64,000 bases of DNA from positions 3,472,001 to 3,536,000 of the forward strand of contig NC_014158.1 in NCBI RefSeq assembly GCF_000092225.1, read 5' to 3'. Below, piece by piece: positions 18,427 through 28,635 of this stretch. Under the pieces are notes generated by a model. The model was not told the DNA's origin, made no database searches, and was given only the letters and a program-made list of their open reading frames with translations. The DNA is from Tsukamurella paurometabola DSM 20162 (GTDB taxonomy: Bacteria; Actinomycetota; Actinomycetes; Mycobacteriales; Mycobacteriaceae). Positions within the stretch are counted from its first letter, which is position 1, and the number at the start of each line of letters is the position of its first letter. The position numbers were made by a program, and so were the translations under genes.

Positions 18427-18885
18427 CTACGCCTCGGCCGAGGGGGCGAGCTCGGTGACCGAGCCGCCGGCAGCGGTGATCTTCGCCTTGGCGGCGCCGG
18501 TGACCTTGGTCGCCGTCACGTCCACCTTGACGTTGATCTCGCCGTCGCCGAGCACCTTGACGACGCGGTTCTTGCGAACCGCGCCGGCAGCGACGAGCTC
18601 GTCGATGCCGATGGTGCCGCCCTGCGGGAACAGGCGAGCGATGTCGCCGACGTTCACCACCTGGTACTCGACCCGGTTGCGGTTCTTGAAGCCCTTGAGC
18701 TTCGGCAGCCGCATGTGCAGCGGCATCTGGCCGCCCTCGAACGCCACGGGGACGTTCTTGCGCGCCTTGGTGCCCTTGGTACCGCGACCGGCGGTCTTGC
18801 CCTTGGAGCCCTCACCGCGACCCACACGGGTCTTCTCGGTCTTCGCGCCCTTGGCGGGACGGAGATCGTGCAGCTTGATAGCCAT
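18427..18885 (-). CDS. rplO: 50S ribosomal protein L15
   Basis: 152 residues. Begins [12 protein letters not shown] and has the Gly/Arg/Lys-rich [17 protein letters not shown] stretch of L15. Late-assembly 50S protein. Three bases after the rpmD stop. Last gene of the rpsH-rplO unit. Confidence 0.97.
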   Translation of the reverse strand: MAIKLHDLRPAKGAKTEKTRVGRGEGSKGKTAGRGTKGTKARKNVPVAFEGGQMPLHMRLPKLKGFKNRNRVEYQVVNVGDIARLFPQGGTIGIDELVAAGAVRKNRVVKVLGDGEINVKVDVTATKVTGAAKAKITAAGGSVTELAPSAEA

Positions 18886-18888
18886 TGG

Positions 18889-19068
18889 TTACACCTCCTC
18901 CACTTCCACGAGATGCGACACGACCTGGATCAGGCCGCGGTTCTGCGGGGTGTCCTCGCGAACGACACTCTTACGAATGCCCTTCAGGCCGAGCGTCCGC
19001 AGGCTGTCGCGCTGGTTCTGCTTGGTGCCGATCGTGCCGCGCACCTGGGTGATCTTGAACTGTGCCAT
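18889..19068 (-). CDS. rpmD: 50S ribosomal protein L30
   Basis: 59 residues, starting [16 protein letters not shown] and carrying the L30 cores [10 protein letters not shown] and the [11 protein letters not shown] motif. ATG at 19068, 3 bases after the rpsE stop; its stop is 3 bases before rplO. Confidence 0.96.
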   Translation of the reverse strand: MAQFKITQVRGTIGTKQNQRDSLRTLGLKGIRKSVVREDTPQNRGLIQVVSHLVEVEEV

Positions 19069-19071
19069 GAA

Positions 19072-19719
19072 TTACGCTCCCTGACCTGCACGCGCACGCA
19101 GCATGCCCGCGGGAGCGACGTCCTCGATGGGCAGGCCGCGACGAGCCGCGACCTCCTCCGGACGCTGCAGCTCCTTGAGAGCGGCGACGGTCGCGTGGAC
19201 CACGTTGATGGCGTTGTCCGAGCCGAGGCTCTTGGCGATGACGTCGTGGACGCCGGCCGCCTCGAGCACGGGACGCACGGCGCCACCGGCGATCACACCG
19301 GTACCCGGGCTGGCGGGACGCAGCAGCACGACGCCGGCCGCGGCCTCACCCTGAACCGGGTGCACGATGGTGTTGCCGATCATGGGGACGCGGAAGAAGT
19401 TCTTCCGAGCCTCCTCGACGCCCTTCTGGATGGCCGCGGGAACTTCCTTGGCCTTGCCGTAACCGACGCCGACCATGCCCTGGCCGTCGCCGACGATCAC
19501 GAGGGCGGTGAAGCTGAAGCGACGACCACCCTTCACGACCTTCGAGACACGGTTGATGGTGACAACCTTCTCGATGTAGTTGCTCTTCTCGGCCTCACGA
19601 CCACCGCGCTGGTCGCGATCGCGACCACGACCGCCGCGGCGGTCGTTGCTGTTGTTGTCGGGACCGTTGTTTCCGGCGGGGCCGTTGTTGCCGCCGTCAC
19701 GACGCTGACGTCCGGGCAT
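19072..19719 (-). CDS. rpsE: 30S ribosomal protein S5
   Basis: 215 residues. The S5 core (E-K-V-V[17 protein letters not shown], then G[13 protein letters not shown]) begins near residue 48. It is preceded by an Asn/Gly/Arg/Asp-rich extension that is likely disordered. S5 acts in decoding fidelity and in mRNA unwinding at the entry channel. Ends R-A-G-Q-G-A. Confidence 0.97.
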   Translation of the reverse strand: MPGRQRRDGGNNGPAGNNGPDNNSNDRRGGRGRDRDQRGGREAEKSNYIEKVVTINRVSKVVKGGRRFSFTALVIVGDGQGMVGVGYGKAKEVPAAIQKGVEEARKNFFRVPMIGNTIVHPVQGEAAAGVVLLRPASPGTGVIAGGAVRPVLEAAGVHDVIAKSLGSDNAINVVHATVAALKELQRPEEVAARRGLPIEDVAPAGMLRARAGQGA

Positions 19720-19762
19720 CAGGCTGCCTTTCGTTCGGTGGAGTACTTGGTGGTGGTCTGCA

Positions 19763-20167
19763 TCAGAACGTCAACCCGCCTTCGCGAGCGGCGTCCGCGA
19801 GCGCGGCGATGCGGCCGTGGTACTTGTTGCCACCACGGTCGAACACCACGGCATCCACACCGGCGGCCTTGGCACGGGCGGCGATCAGCTCGCCGACCTT
19901 CTTGGCCTGAGCGGACTTGTCGCCGCCCGCGGCCTTGACGTCCGCCTCGAGGGTCGACGCCGAGGCCAGCGTGTGGCCCTTGAGGTCGTCGATCAGCTGC
20001 ACGTGGATGTGCCGGCTGGAGCGCTTGACGGCGAGGCGCGGACGAACCGCGGTGCCCTCGATCTTCTTGCGCAGGCGGAAGTGGCGGCGGGCCTTGCTCG
20101 TCCGACGACGAGTCGAGACGTCCTTGCCCACCGGGACACGCTTGATGTTCTCAGTCTGAGTTGCCAT
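19763..20167 (-). CDS. rplR: 50S ribosomal protein L18
   Basis: 134 residues, with [18 protein letters not shown] and the C-terminal [26 protein letters not shown]. Binds 5S rRNA in the central protuberance. Three bases after rplF. Confidence 0.97.
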   Translation of the reverse strand: MATQTENIKRVPVGKDVSTRRRTSKARRHFRLRKKIEGTAVRPRLAVKRSSRHIHVQLIDDLKGHTLASASTLEADVKAAGGDKSAQAKKVGELIAARAKAAGVDAVVFDRGGNKYHGRIAALADAAREGGLTF

Positions 20168-20170
20168 GAG

Positions 20171-20710
20171 TTACTTACCCGTCTTTCCGACCTTGCGACG
20201 GATCTGCTCACCCTCGTGCCGCACGCCCTTGCCCTTGTAGGGGTCGGGGCGACGCAGACGACGGATGACCGCCGAGATCTGGCCGACCTGCTGCTTGTCG
20301 ATGCCGGACACGGAGAACTTCGTGGGGCTCTCCACCGCGAAAGTGATGCCCTCGGGCGCCTCGATCGGCACCGGGTGGCTGTAGCCCAGGGAGAACTCGA
20401 GGTCCTTACCCTTGAGCGCCACGCGGTAACCCACGCCGTAGATCTCCAGCTTCTTGGTGTAACCCTCGGTCACACCGGTCACCATGTTGGCGACCAGGGT
20501 CCGCGACAGGCCGTGCAGCGCCTTGTTGCGCCGCTCGTCGTCGGGACGGGCGACCACGATGGCGCCCTCATCGTTCTTCGACACCGAGATCGGCTCGGAA
20601 ACGGTCAGCGCCAGCTGGCCCTTGGGGCCCTTGACGGTGACGTCCTGGCCGGCGATCTGCACGTCGACACCCGTGGGAACGACCACGGGGTGCTTACCAA
20701 TACGCGACAT
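20171..20710 (-). CDS. rplF: 50S ribosomal protein L6
   Basis: 179 residues from the ATG at 20710 (M-S-R-I-G-K-x-P-V). Two repeated L6 folds and the C-terminal R[15 protein letters not shown] motif near the sarcin-ricin loop. A longer in-frame start would run back into rpsH and is rejected. Confidence 0.97.
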   Translation of the reverse strand: MSRIGKHPVVVPTGVDVQIAGQDVTVKGPKGQLALTVSEPISVSKNDEGAIVVARPDDERRNKALHGLSRTLVANMVTGVTEGYTKKLEIYGVGYRVALKGKDLEFSLGYSHPVPIEAPEGITFAVESPTKFSVSGIDKQQVGQISAVIRRLRRPDPYKGKGVRHEGEQIRRKVGKTGK

Positions 20711-20723
20711 GTTTGTTGTCCCC

Positions 20724-21122
20724 TTACCAGACGTAAGCGAGGACTTCGCCGCCCACGCCCTGCTTGGCTGCCTGACGGTCCGTGAGGAGGCCCGAGGACG
20801 TGGAGATGATCGCCACGCCCAGGCCGCCCAGGACCTTCGGCAGGTTGGTGGACTTCGCGTACACGCGCAGACCGGGCTTCGACACGCGGCGCAGGCCGGC
20901 GATCGAACGCTCACGGCTGGGGCCGTACTTCAGCGAAACGACGAGGCTCTTGCCCACCTCGGCGTCCTCGGTACGGAAGTCGGTGATGTAACCCTCGGAC
21001 TTGAGGATCTCGGCGATGTTCGCCTTGATCTTCGAATGCGGGAGCGTCACCTCGTCGTGGTACGCCGAGTTGGCGTTGCGCAGACGGGTCAAGAAGTCTG
21101 CGATCGGATCAGTCATGGTCAT
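20724..21122 (-). CDS. rpsH: 30S ribosomal protein S8
   Basis: 132 residues, [20 protein letters not shown], matching the usual actinobacterial N-terminus. The C-terminal block [12 protein letters not shown]-x-A contacts 16S helix 21. In the ancestral order rpsN would precede it; here rpsN is 15.4 kb away and rpsH opens a new transcription unit with its own candidate promoter. Confidence 0.96.
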   Translation of the reverse strand: MTMTDPIADFLTRLRNANSAYHDEVTLPHSKIKANIAEILKSEGYITDFRTEDAEVGKSLVVSLKYGPSRERSIAGLRRVSKPGLRVYAKSTNLPKVLGGLGVAIISTSSGLLTDRQAAKQGVGGEVLAYVW

Positions 21123-21350
21123 GACAGATTCGTCTACCTTTCTCGCAGCGGTTCCCATGCAACGACGGCGCACTGGTGCCAGCCAATCCTCACGGGATAC
21201 GCGGGCCTGATGCGTCCGACGGTGGGCCTACTACGAAGCAAACCGTCCTGCGAAGCCGTTGCCCCGCAGGGATTCCGGACCGGCGGGACGAATCCGTGCC
21301 GGTTCAGGGAGGTGCGCCGGCCGTGCTCACGCACGACAGGCAACCTCACT

Positions 21351-21380
21351 AGTGTAGAGAAACTGCCGGTCAGAGTCGAA
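21351..21380 (-). promoter_or_regulatory. Candidate rpsH promoter
   Basis: Minus strand: -35 TTCGAC (21375-21380), 18-base spacer, -10 TACACT (21351-21356). The stretch GATTCGACTCTGACC aligns with GATTTGAAACTGACC of the rplN promoter, and the spacers share GCxGTTTC. This suggests a duplicated or shared ribosomal promoter type. Confidence 0.55.
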
Positions 21381-21578
21381 TCGTCACCGTCGCCGCCGCC
21401 CATCCGCGACCCGTCCGCCGCGCGGGGGACGCCGAGGGGAGCGGCTGGCGTTTCCTCCCCCACCCCCGGAGCATCGTCCGATGGGGGACGCCACGCCGGA
21501 GCCGCGGATGGGTGCGGCGCGGGGGCGACGATGGCGGGACGTCCAGCGAAATGCCCCGGAACGGCCGCATCGGCGGCC

Positions 21579-21584
21579 TACCGT
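21579..21584 (+). promoter_or_regulatory. Leaderless-type -10 box
   Basis: TACCGT followed after 6 bases (GAGGTC) by the ATG at 21591. Confidence 0.45.
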
Positions 21585-21590
21585 GAGGTC

Positions 21591-21971
21591 ATGCGCACAG
21601 GTACTGACGTTCTCCGCGATCCGCGGCTGTACCGGCTCGCTGCGGCCCTGCAGGCGACGGACGCGGCGATCTGCGTGCCGCCGATCCCGTACGTACGCCG
21701 GTGCCTCGACGATGTCCACTGGCCGCAGGAGCATCGCTGGTTCTTCCCGCTGGTCAAGGCCGCGTCGGCGGTCGGGCTCGCGGCGGCGCCCAGATTCCCC
21801 CGGCTCGGCCGCGTGACCACCACGATGCTCACGCTGTATTTCAGCGTGGCGGTGGGCGCGCACCTCCGGGCGCGCGACCTGCGCTTCAACTTCGTCGGAG
21901 CCTCCTCGCTGCTGACCTTCTACGCCGCGCTTGCGGCGTCCGGCCCGCCGCGCGCACCGTCGAACCCGTGA
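21591..21971 (+). CDS. Small membrane protein, DoxX-like
   Basis: 126 residues with three or four hydrophobic segments; L-V-K-A-A-S-A-V-G-L-A followed by T-T-M-L-T-L-Y-F-S-V-A-V-G-A-H-L-R-A-R-D resembles small DoxX-like membrane proteins. No catalytic motif. The ATG lies 6 nt after a TACCGT box, so translation is probably leaderless. It shares a bidirectional terminator with the convergent permease gene. Confidence 0.6.
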   Translation: MRTGTDVLRDPRLYRLAAALQATDAAICVPPIPYVRRCLDDVHWPQEHRWFFPLVKAASAVGLAAAPRFPRLGRVTTTMLTLYFSVAVGAHLRARDLRFNFVGASSLLTFYAALAASGPPRAPSNP

Positions 21972-21986
21972 CGCCTCCCTCACATG

Positions 21987-22026
21987 CCTCGGCCTCCCCC
22001 ATGAACCTGCATGAGGGAGGCCGAGG
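21987..22026. terminator. Bidirectional hairpin terminator
   Basis: CCTCGGCCTCCC (21987-21998) pairs perfectly with GGGAGGCCGAGG (22015-22026); CATG/CATG inside the loop may extend the stem. Lies between the DoxX-like gene and the convergent permease gene. Confidence 0.85.
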
Positions 22027-22067
22027 ATGTGCGGGGACACCAGCTCCCGGCTGGGAGCGGTGGCCCG

Positions 22068-23780
22068 CTACTTCTGCGCGGGAAGCACGTGCTCGCCGGA
22101 CTTGTCGCAGGAGAGCGCGAGCGAGCTGATGTACTGCTTCTCCCCGTTCGGGCCGGGCACGTTCGAGGCGATCATGTCGGGCCGCTCGAATTCGATACCG
22201 GTCACACAGCACAGCAGCTTCGCGTCCGACGGGTTGCCGTCGGCGTCGAACATCGGCAGATCGATGCCGTCGTCGGTGCGCCGCAGGTAGTACTTGCCCT
22301 GCGTGGCCAGCGCCAGGACCGGCGGCAGCACCAGCGCCAGCACCAGCGCGACCAGCGGCGAGTAGGGCTGCAGCGTGGACCCGAGCAGGCCGAAGAACAC
22401 CATGATCGACAGGCCCGCGGCAACGATCACCGAGACGAAACCCACGGGGTTGACGTTGTAGAGCATGCCGCGACGGAACTCGGGCACCTTCGGCGAGATC
22501 TTCAGCAGGTACTTGTTGATCGCGATATCGCTCGCGACCACCACGATCCATGCGATACCGCAGTTGGCGTAGAAGGCCAGCAGGCTGTTGAGGAAGCTGA
22601 ACATGTCGGCGAGCATCAGGCCCAGCGCGATCGCCACGTTGAAGATGACGAACACGAGCCGGCCCGGGTAGGTCTTGGTGACGCGGGTGAAGCTGTTGGT
22701 CCACGCCAGCGAGCCGGAGTAGGCGTTGGTCACGTTGATCTTGATCTGGCTGATCACCACGAGGATCACGGCCAGGGTCATGGCGAGCCAGCCGGGCATG
22801 AAGTCCTTGTAGATCTCCAGGAACTGGTGCACGGGCTCGTTGGCGATACCGGCGTTCTCGGCGGTCTGGGCGATCAGGTAGACCGCGAGGAAGAGGCCCA
22901 CGATCTGCTTGATGGCGCCGAAGAACACCCAGCCGGGGCCGGCGGTGATCACGGCGATCCACCACTTGCGGCTGTTCTCGGCGGTCTTGGGCGGCATGAA
23001 CCGCAGGTAGTCGATCTGCTCGGCGATCTGCGCGATGAGCGACAGGCACACACCGGCGGCGAGCATGGCGCCGGCGAAAGAGACGCCGTGGCCGGCAGGG
23101 GTCGCGGAGATCACGGTGCCCGAGGCGTCGCGCACGATGTCGGTGCCGCTGTAGGCGAAGAACGATTCTATGGCGTCGGGGTGCTGGAAGAGCAGGTAAC
23201 CGAAGGGCAGCACCATCATCACCAGCCACAGCGGAGTGGTCCACACCTGCAGCTTCGCCAGGCTCTTCATGCCGTAGATCACCAGCGGGATCACGATCAC
23301 CGAGCTCACCAGATAGCCCAGCCACAGCGGCATGCCGAGGCCCAGCTTGAGGCCCTGCGCCATGATCGAGCCCTCGAGTGCGAAGAAGATGAACGTGAAG
23401 CTCGCGAAGATCACGTTGGTGAGCACCGAGCCGTAGTAGCCGAAGCCGCTACCGCGGGTGATCAGGTCGAGGTCGATGTTGTACCGGGCCGCGTAGTAGG
23501 AGAGCGGGTAGCCGGTGAGCACGATGACCAGGGCGAAGAAGCCGATGCCGATGAGCGCGTTGCCGGTGCCGCCCGCGATGCCGATGTTGGCGCCGATGGC
23601 GAAGTCGGCGAGATACGCGATGCCGCCGAGAGCCGAGGTCGCGACCACCGCGGGTCCCCACTTGCGGTAGCTGCGCGGGGCGAATCGCAGGGTGTAGTCC
23701 TCGAGCGTCTCCCGCAGCGCGCTTTGCTCCGCCGAAGGCATCGCCGTGGCGGTGTCCTTCGGTGTCAGCTGATCGGTCAT
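22068..23780 (-). CDS. NCS1-family nucleobase permease
   Basis: 570 residues, about 12 membrane helices. NCS1 cues: R-S-Y-R-K-W-G-P near the start, G-A-N-I-G-I-A-G-G-T-G-N in TM1, Q-I-A-E-Q-I-D-Y-L-R-F-M-P between helices, I-N-V-T-N-A-Y-S-G-S-L-A-W-T in the middle. Such carriers import purines, pyrimidines, allantoin or hydantoins with H+ or Na+. Unusually, the last ~70 residues are hydrophilic and Cys-bearing (L-L-C-C-V-T-G and L-S-C-D-K-S-G). Its place directly after ureABCFGD suggests nitrogen scavenging. Exact substrate unknown; GGAGG lies 5 nt before the ATG. Confidence 0.82.
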   Translation of the reverse strand: MTDQLTPKDTATAMPSAEQSALRETLEDYTLRFAPRSYRKWGPAVVATSALGGIAYLADFAIGANIGIAGGTGNALIGIGFFALVIVLTGYPLSYYAARYNIDLDLITRGSGFGYYGSVLTNVIFASFTFIFFALEGSIMAQGLKLGLGMPLWLGYLVSSVIVIPLVIYGMKSLAKLQVWTTPLWLVMMVLPFGYLLFQHPDAIESFFAYSGTDIVRDASGTVISATPAGHGVSFAGAMLAAGVCLSLIAQIAEQIDYLRFMPPKTAENSRKWWIAVITAGPGWVFFGAIKQIVGLFLAVYLIAQTAENAGIANEPVHQFLEIYKDFMPGWLAMTLAVILVVISQIKINVTNAYSGSLAWTNSFTRVTKTYPGRLVFVIFNVAIALGLMLADMFSFLNSLLAFYANCGIAWIVVVASDIAINKYLLKISPKVPEFRRGMLYNVNPVGFVSVIVAAGLSIMVFFGLLGSTLQPYSPLVALVLALVLPPVLALATQGKYYLRRTDDGIDLPMFDADGNPSDAKLLCCVTGIEFERPDMIASNVPGPNGEKQYISSLALSCDKSGEHVLPAQK

Positions 23781-23790
23781 CTGATCCTCC

Positions 23791-23823
23791 GTTTCCGTGC
23801 GGCATCGCCGCCTGGCGGAAAAC
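23791..23823 (-). promoter_or_regulatory. Structured leader before the NCS1 permease
   Basis: Nested hairpin in the 5' leader: outer arms GTTTTCCG (23816-23823 on the minus strand) / CGGAAAC (23791-23797), inner GCGGC-GAT-GCCGC. It ends only a few bases before the GGAGG ribosome site. Could be a translation or attenuation control; no known riboswitch class recognised. Confidence 0.35.
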
Positions 23824-23948
23824 GTAGGAAGGTGGTGTTGCGCTCGCGCCGCGCTGATGTTTCCGGCACGCTACGCCGAGTTAACTCCACACCGGGATCT
23901 GTTTACATTCGCGAGAAGTTGCAGGTCGGGGCATACTTCTTCGTTGCT

Positions 23949-24647
23949 CTAGCCATCTGTCCAGGCAGCGGTGACGCCCTCGAGCGGGCTCCGGTGCGCC
24001 TCATCGCCCAGGTATCGGGCGACGGTGCCGGGCCGGTCGAGGTCGAGCACATCGAGCCCGGGGACCGCCGGCGGACGGAAGCCGAGGGCGGTCACGGTGT
24101 CGTACACGCGGCGCCCACCGAGGACGCCGGGTTCGGGCGCTTCGCCGCGCACGCGCAGATCCTCGACGAGCAGGGGCATCCCGTCTTCGGCGACGAATTC
24201 GGCACGCAGTTCGCCGCCGCGCTCGTGCGAGCGTCCGAGCACGCTGGTCTCGCGGAGCACGACGGTCGCGCCCTCGGCGAGCGCCACGCAGGTCCGACGG
24301 TGCACCCGCGCACCGTCGGCCACGACGAGTGGCAAACCGTCCCACCTCAATCGCCCACCGGCCTCGACGCTGACGTGCACCGTCCAGCGGGACCAGGGTC
24401 CGCTACCGTCGGCCTCGCCGTAACAGACGGTGCCGCCGATGTCCTCGAGCTCCAGGCTCGCGCCGGCGCCCACCGTGATGTCGATCCGCACCTCGTCGCC
24501 GGGCAGCAGGAGTGCGCCGCCGGCCACCAGGGCGATGCGAGCGCCGGCGGGGGTACGCGACACCAGCCGGGGCACGACCGTGCCCCCGACCAGGTCGACG
24601 TGCGCGCGTGGCGACGCGGCACGGACCGCGACTGCTGCGGCGCTCAC
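23949..24647 (-). CDS. ureD: Urease accessory protein UreD
   Basis: 232 residues, somewhat short for UreD. Recognisable stretches: P-G-D-E-V-R-I-D-I-x-V-G-x-G-A-x-L-x-L-E-D-I, W-x-R-W-T-V-H-V-x-x-x-G-R-L-x-W-D-G-L-P, and R-x-x-V-x-L-x-E-G-A. UreD (UreH) is the scaffold that recruits UreF and UreG to apo-urease for nickel insertion. GTG start abuts the ureG stop. Last gene of the urease operon. Confidence 0.85.
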   Translation of the reverse strand: MSAAAVAVRAASPRAHVDLVGGTVVPRLVSRTPAGARIALVAGGALLLPGDEVRIDITVGAGASLELEDIGGTVCYGEADGSGPWSRWTVHVSVEAGGRLRWDGLPLVVADGARVHRRTCVALAEGATVVLRETSVLGRSHERGGELRAEFVAEDGMPLLVEDLRVRGEAPEPGVLGGRRVYDTVTALGFRPPAVPGLDVLDLDRPGTVARYLGDEAHRSPLEGVTAAWTDG

Positions 24648-25400
24648 CTAGTGAGTATGCGGGTGCGCGTGATCGTGTTCGTGCGGGTGCACGTGATCGT
24701 GCTCCTCATCGGCGTGGAAGTGCGGAGCCATCGGCCCGGGGTCGACGGCCACATGATCACCGCCGAGGTACTGGGTGCGCAGCCCGAGCAGCCACTCCCC
24801 CAATTCCGCGACGGAGGCGGAATCGGTGCGGGAGAGCGCGAGTACCGGGCCGCCCTCGCGGGCAGCGGTGGCGTCGGCCACCATCTGCGGCACGTCGACG
24901 CCGACGTACTGCGCGAGGTCGGTCTTGTTGACCACCAGGAGGTCCGCGCGGGCGATGCCGGGGCCGCCCTTGCGGGCCACGTCGCCGCCGCCGGCCACGT
25001 CGAGCACGAAGATCTGGGCGTCGACCAGGGCGGGCGAGAAGGTGGCGGTCAGGTTGTCGCCGCCGGACTCGATGATCACCACGTCGAGCGGGCCGTGGTC
25101 GGCCTCCAGGTCCTCGACGGCGATGAGGTTGGCGGTGACGTCGTCGCGGATGGCGGTGTGCGGGCAGGCACCCGTCTCGACGGCGCGGATCCGGTCGGCT
25201 TCGAGCACCCCCTCCGAGCGCAGGAACCGGGCGTCCTCGTCGGTGTAGATGTCGTTGGTGATCACGCCCAGACGCAGCCGATCGGCCAGCGTGCGGCAGA
25301 TGGTGGCGATGAGCGAGCTCTTGCCGGTGCCGACGGGTCCGGCGACACCGAGCCGCAGTGCGCGCGGGGGGTTCTGGGTATCGGGCAGCTGGTCAGGCAC
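24648..25400 (-). CDS. ureG: Urease accessory GTPase UreG with C-terminal His tail
   Basis: 250 residues. P-loop G-P-V-G-T-G-K-S-S (Lys27), the C-P-H nickel-binding motif in [23 protein letters not shown] and the base motif V-N-K-T-D-L. It hydrolyses GTP to deliver nickel to UreC. Distinctive: the C-terminus ends in a histidine-rich tail (from about residue 228, [13 protein letters not shown]), whereas the His-rich stretch of UreG, when present, is usually N-terminal. With no ureE in the cluster the tail may store nickel. Start GTG overlaps ureF by 8 bases. Confidence 0.95.
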   Translation of the reverse strand: MPDQLPDTQNPPRALRLGVAGPVGTGKSSLIATICRTLADRLRLGVITNDIYTDEDARFLRSEGVLEADRIRAVETGACPHTAIRDDVTANLIAVEDLEADHGPLDVVIIESGGDNLTATFSPALVDAQIFVLDVAGGGDVARKGGPGIARADLLVVNKTDLAQYVGVDVPQMVADATAAREGGPVLALSRTDSASVAELGEWLLGLRTQYLGGDHVAVDPGPMAPHFHADEEHDHVHPHEHDHAHPHTH

Positions 25401-26060
25401 GGAACAACCTCTTGTTCGTCACGGCGTGGACCTGCGCCCACTCCTCGGCTTGCGGGGTCGACCCGGCGGGGATGTCCGCCGGGTCCGTGAGCGCGGCGAC
25501 GGCGCTCACCTCGGGTTCGGTGGCGGCGCACACGCGCAGCACCAGTTCGGTGGCGAGTACCGGATCCCCCGGCTCGAGTTTGAGCAGGGCGGCCGCCGCG
25601 CACGCGGCCTCGTCGTAGACCACGGTACGCACGAGCTCGTCGGCGCCGGTTCCGGCGGCGGCGGCCATCGCACCGATCACCACCGCGCGGGCCGGGGTGC
25701 GGGGCAGGGAGCGCAGCGCCGGATCGTCGGGCCACAGGCGCAGGGCGAGCCGGAGGTAACCGCGCCCAAGCACGCGCGCCGCATCCCGCATCGACGGTGC
25801 CGGGGTGCGCGCAGCCCAGGCCGCCTCGACCGGCGCGAGGTCTTCACCGGACCGGGCGAGATGCCGGGCCACGACGGCGGTTCCCGCCTCGACCAGTGAG
25901 GTGGTGCGGGCGCGTGCCAACGCGAGCGGCAGCGCCTCGGCGGCGGGGAGCCCCGCCAGCAGAGCGGGTTCCATACCCGCGGAGTGCGCGTGTCCCCCGG
26001 ACGGCAGCCGCGCGTCGGCCAGCGTCATCGCGAGCACCCCGGAGGGCAGGGTACCGATCA

Positions 26061-26061
<1 letters not shown>
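25393..26061 (-). CDS. ureF: Urease accessory protein UreF
   Basis: 222 residues, all-helical. Starts with the typical [16 protein letters not shown] region; [10 protein letters not shown] and the C-terminal V[10 protein letters not shown] follow. Acts with UreD and UreG in the activation complex. Start ATG shares one base with the ureC stop (TGATG). Confidence 0.88.
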
Positions 26062-27757
<1,696 letters not shown>

Positions 27758-27758
<1 letters not shown>

Positions 27759-28096
27759 CAGATCGCCCCCAGCTCCACGTCGCGGCCGATCTGCAGGCCG
27801 GGCACGCGGCGCAGTCCGCGGATGGTGACCACGTCGAGCGTGCGGGAGGCGCCGGGCTCGAACCGCTGCGAGGTGCCCGACGGGATGTCGAGGCGGTAGC
27901 CGTGCGCTGCGCTGCGATCGAATTCCAGCGCGGAGTTCGCATCGGGCAGGTGCAGGTGCGAGCCGATCTGGACGGGCCGGTCGCCGGTGTTGACGAAGAC
28001 CAGGGTGATCCGCTCGCCGTCGGGCCGGGGATTGAGTTCGACGGTGCCGGGCCGCACCCGGATCGCGCCCGGGCCGGAGTCACTCGTGTGTGCCAT
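27758..28096 (-). CDS. ureB: Urease beta subunit
   Basis: 112 residues. Typical UreB core: [15 protein letters not shown], then A-L-E-F-D-R[21 protein letters not shown]. Structural subunit of the (alpha-beta-gamma)3 enzyme. Eight bases after ureA. Confidence 0.96.
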
Positions 28097-28104
28097 CAGC
28101 CGCC

Positions 28105-28407
28105 TCAGTCGATGGGATGGTGCAGGGTGACCAGCTTGCGGCCATCGGGGAACGTGGCTTCGACCTGGACGTCGGTGATCATCTCGGGAACGCCGGGCAT
28201 CACCTGGTCGCGGGTCAGGACCCGGCGGCCTTCGTCCATCAGCTCGGGCACCGAACGGCCCTCACGGGCGCGCTCGATCACCCAGGTGCTGAGCAGCGCG
28301 ACGGCTTCGGGGTGGTTGAGGGCCACGCCGCGGCTGAGCCGGTCGCGGGCCACCATGCCGGCGACGGACAGCAGCAGCTTCTCCGTGTCGCCCGTGGTCA
28401 GGTGCAT
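28105..28407 (-). CDS. ureA: Urease gamma subunit
   Basis: 100 residues, the standard length. M-H-L-T[16 protein letters not shown], [12 protein letters not shown] and V-P-E-M-I[16 protein letters not shown] are all present. First gene of ureABCFGD, divergent from the TAP-like hydrolase. Confidence 0.96.
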   Translation of the reverse strand: MHLTTGDTEKLLLSVAGMVARDRLSRGVALNHPEAVALLSTWVIERAREGRSVPELMDEGRRVLTRDQVMPGVPEMITDVQVEATFPDGRKLVTLHHPID

Positions 28408-28578
28408 GCCGAGATTCTGGCACCACGCCCGGGCGCGGACCCAACCCGCAACAAGGGCTTAACGCGCGAGTAACACGAGCACCGCGTGCCGCACCTGATC
28501 GGCGACACGGGGCGATATGACGGAATCGGTGAGCCGAAGGGTGCGATACGGACGCGATCGGGAGAAATTCAGACCGAC

Positions 28579-28613
28579 GTTGTGCTACAACCACAACTGC
28601 AAACAATCGTTGT
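28579..28613. promoter_or_regulatory. GTTGT/ACAAC repeat cluster before the TAP-like hydrolase
   Basis: Inverted repeat GTTGTG (28579-28584) / CACAAC (28592-28597), followed by ACAA-TCG-TTGT (28603-28613). Clustered half-sites of this kind suggest a repressor operator; it ends about 22 nt before the start at 28636. Confidence 0.4.
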
Positions 28614-28635
28614 CAGCCCCATGTGAAGGAATCGC

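Larger units (their letters stand above)
21123..21590. other. 468-base non-coding gap upstream of rpsH
   Basis: No convincing gene: the open frames here lack ribosome sites and similarity. The gap holds a probable rpsH promoter (21351-21380) and hence a long (about 220 nt) rpsH leader, plus the -10 box of the divergent gene at 21579. It marks the left breakpoint of the 15-kb accessory block. Confidence 0.6.

Noticed and set aside
21134-21463. 109-codon minus-strand frame upstream of rpsH
   Set aside because: No ribosome site, no similarity, overlaps the rpsH promoter and leader.
22011-25490. A 1159-codon open frame on the plus strand across the permease and urease genes
   Set aside because: It is antisense to ureD, ureG and the permease, has low-complexity His/Asp/Arg-rich translation with no domain, and arises from GC-rich codon bias on the opposite strand.
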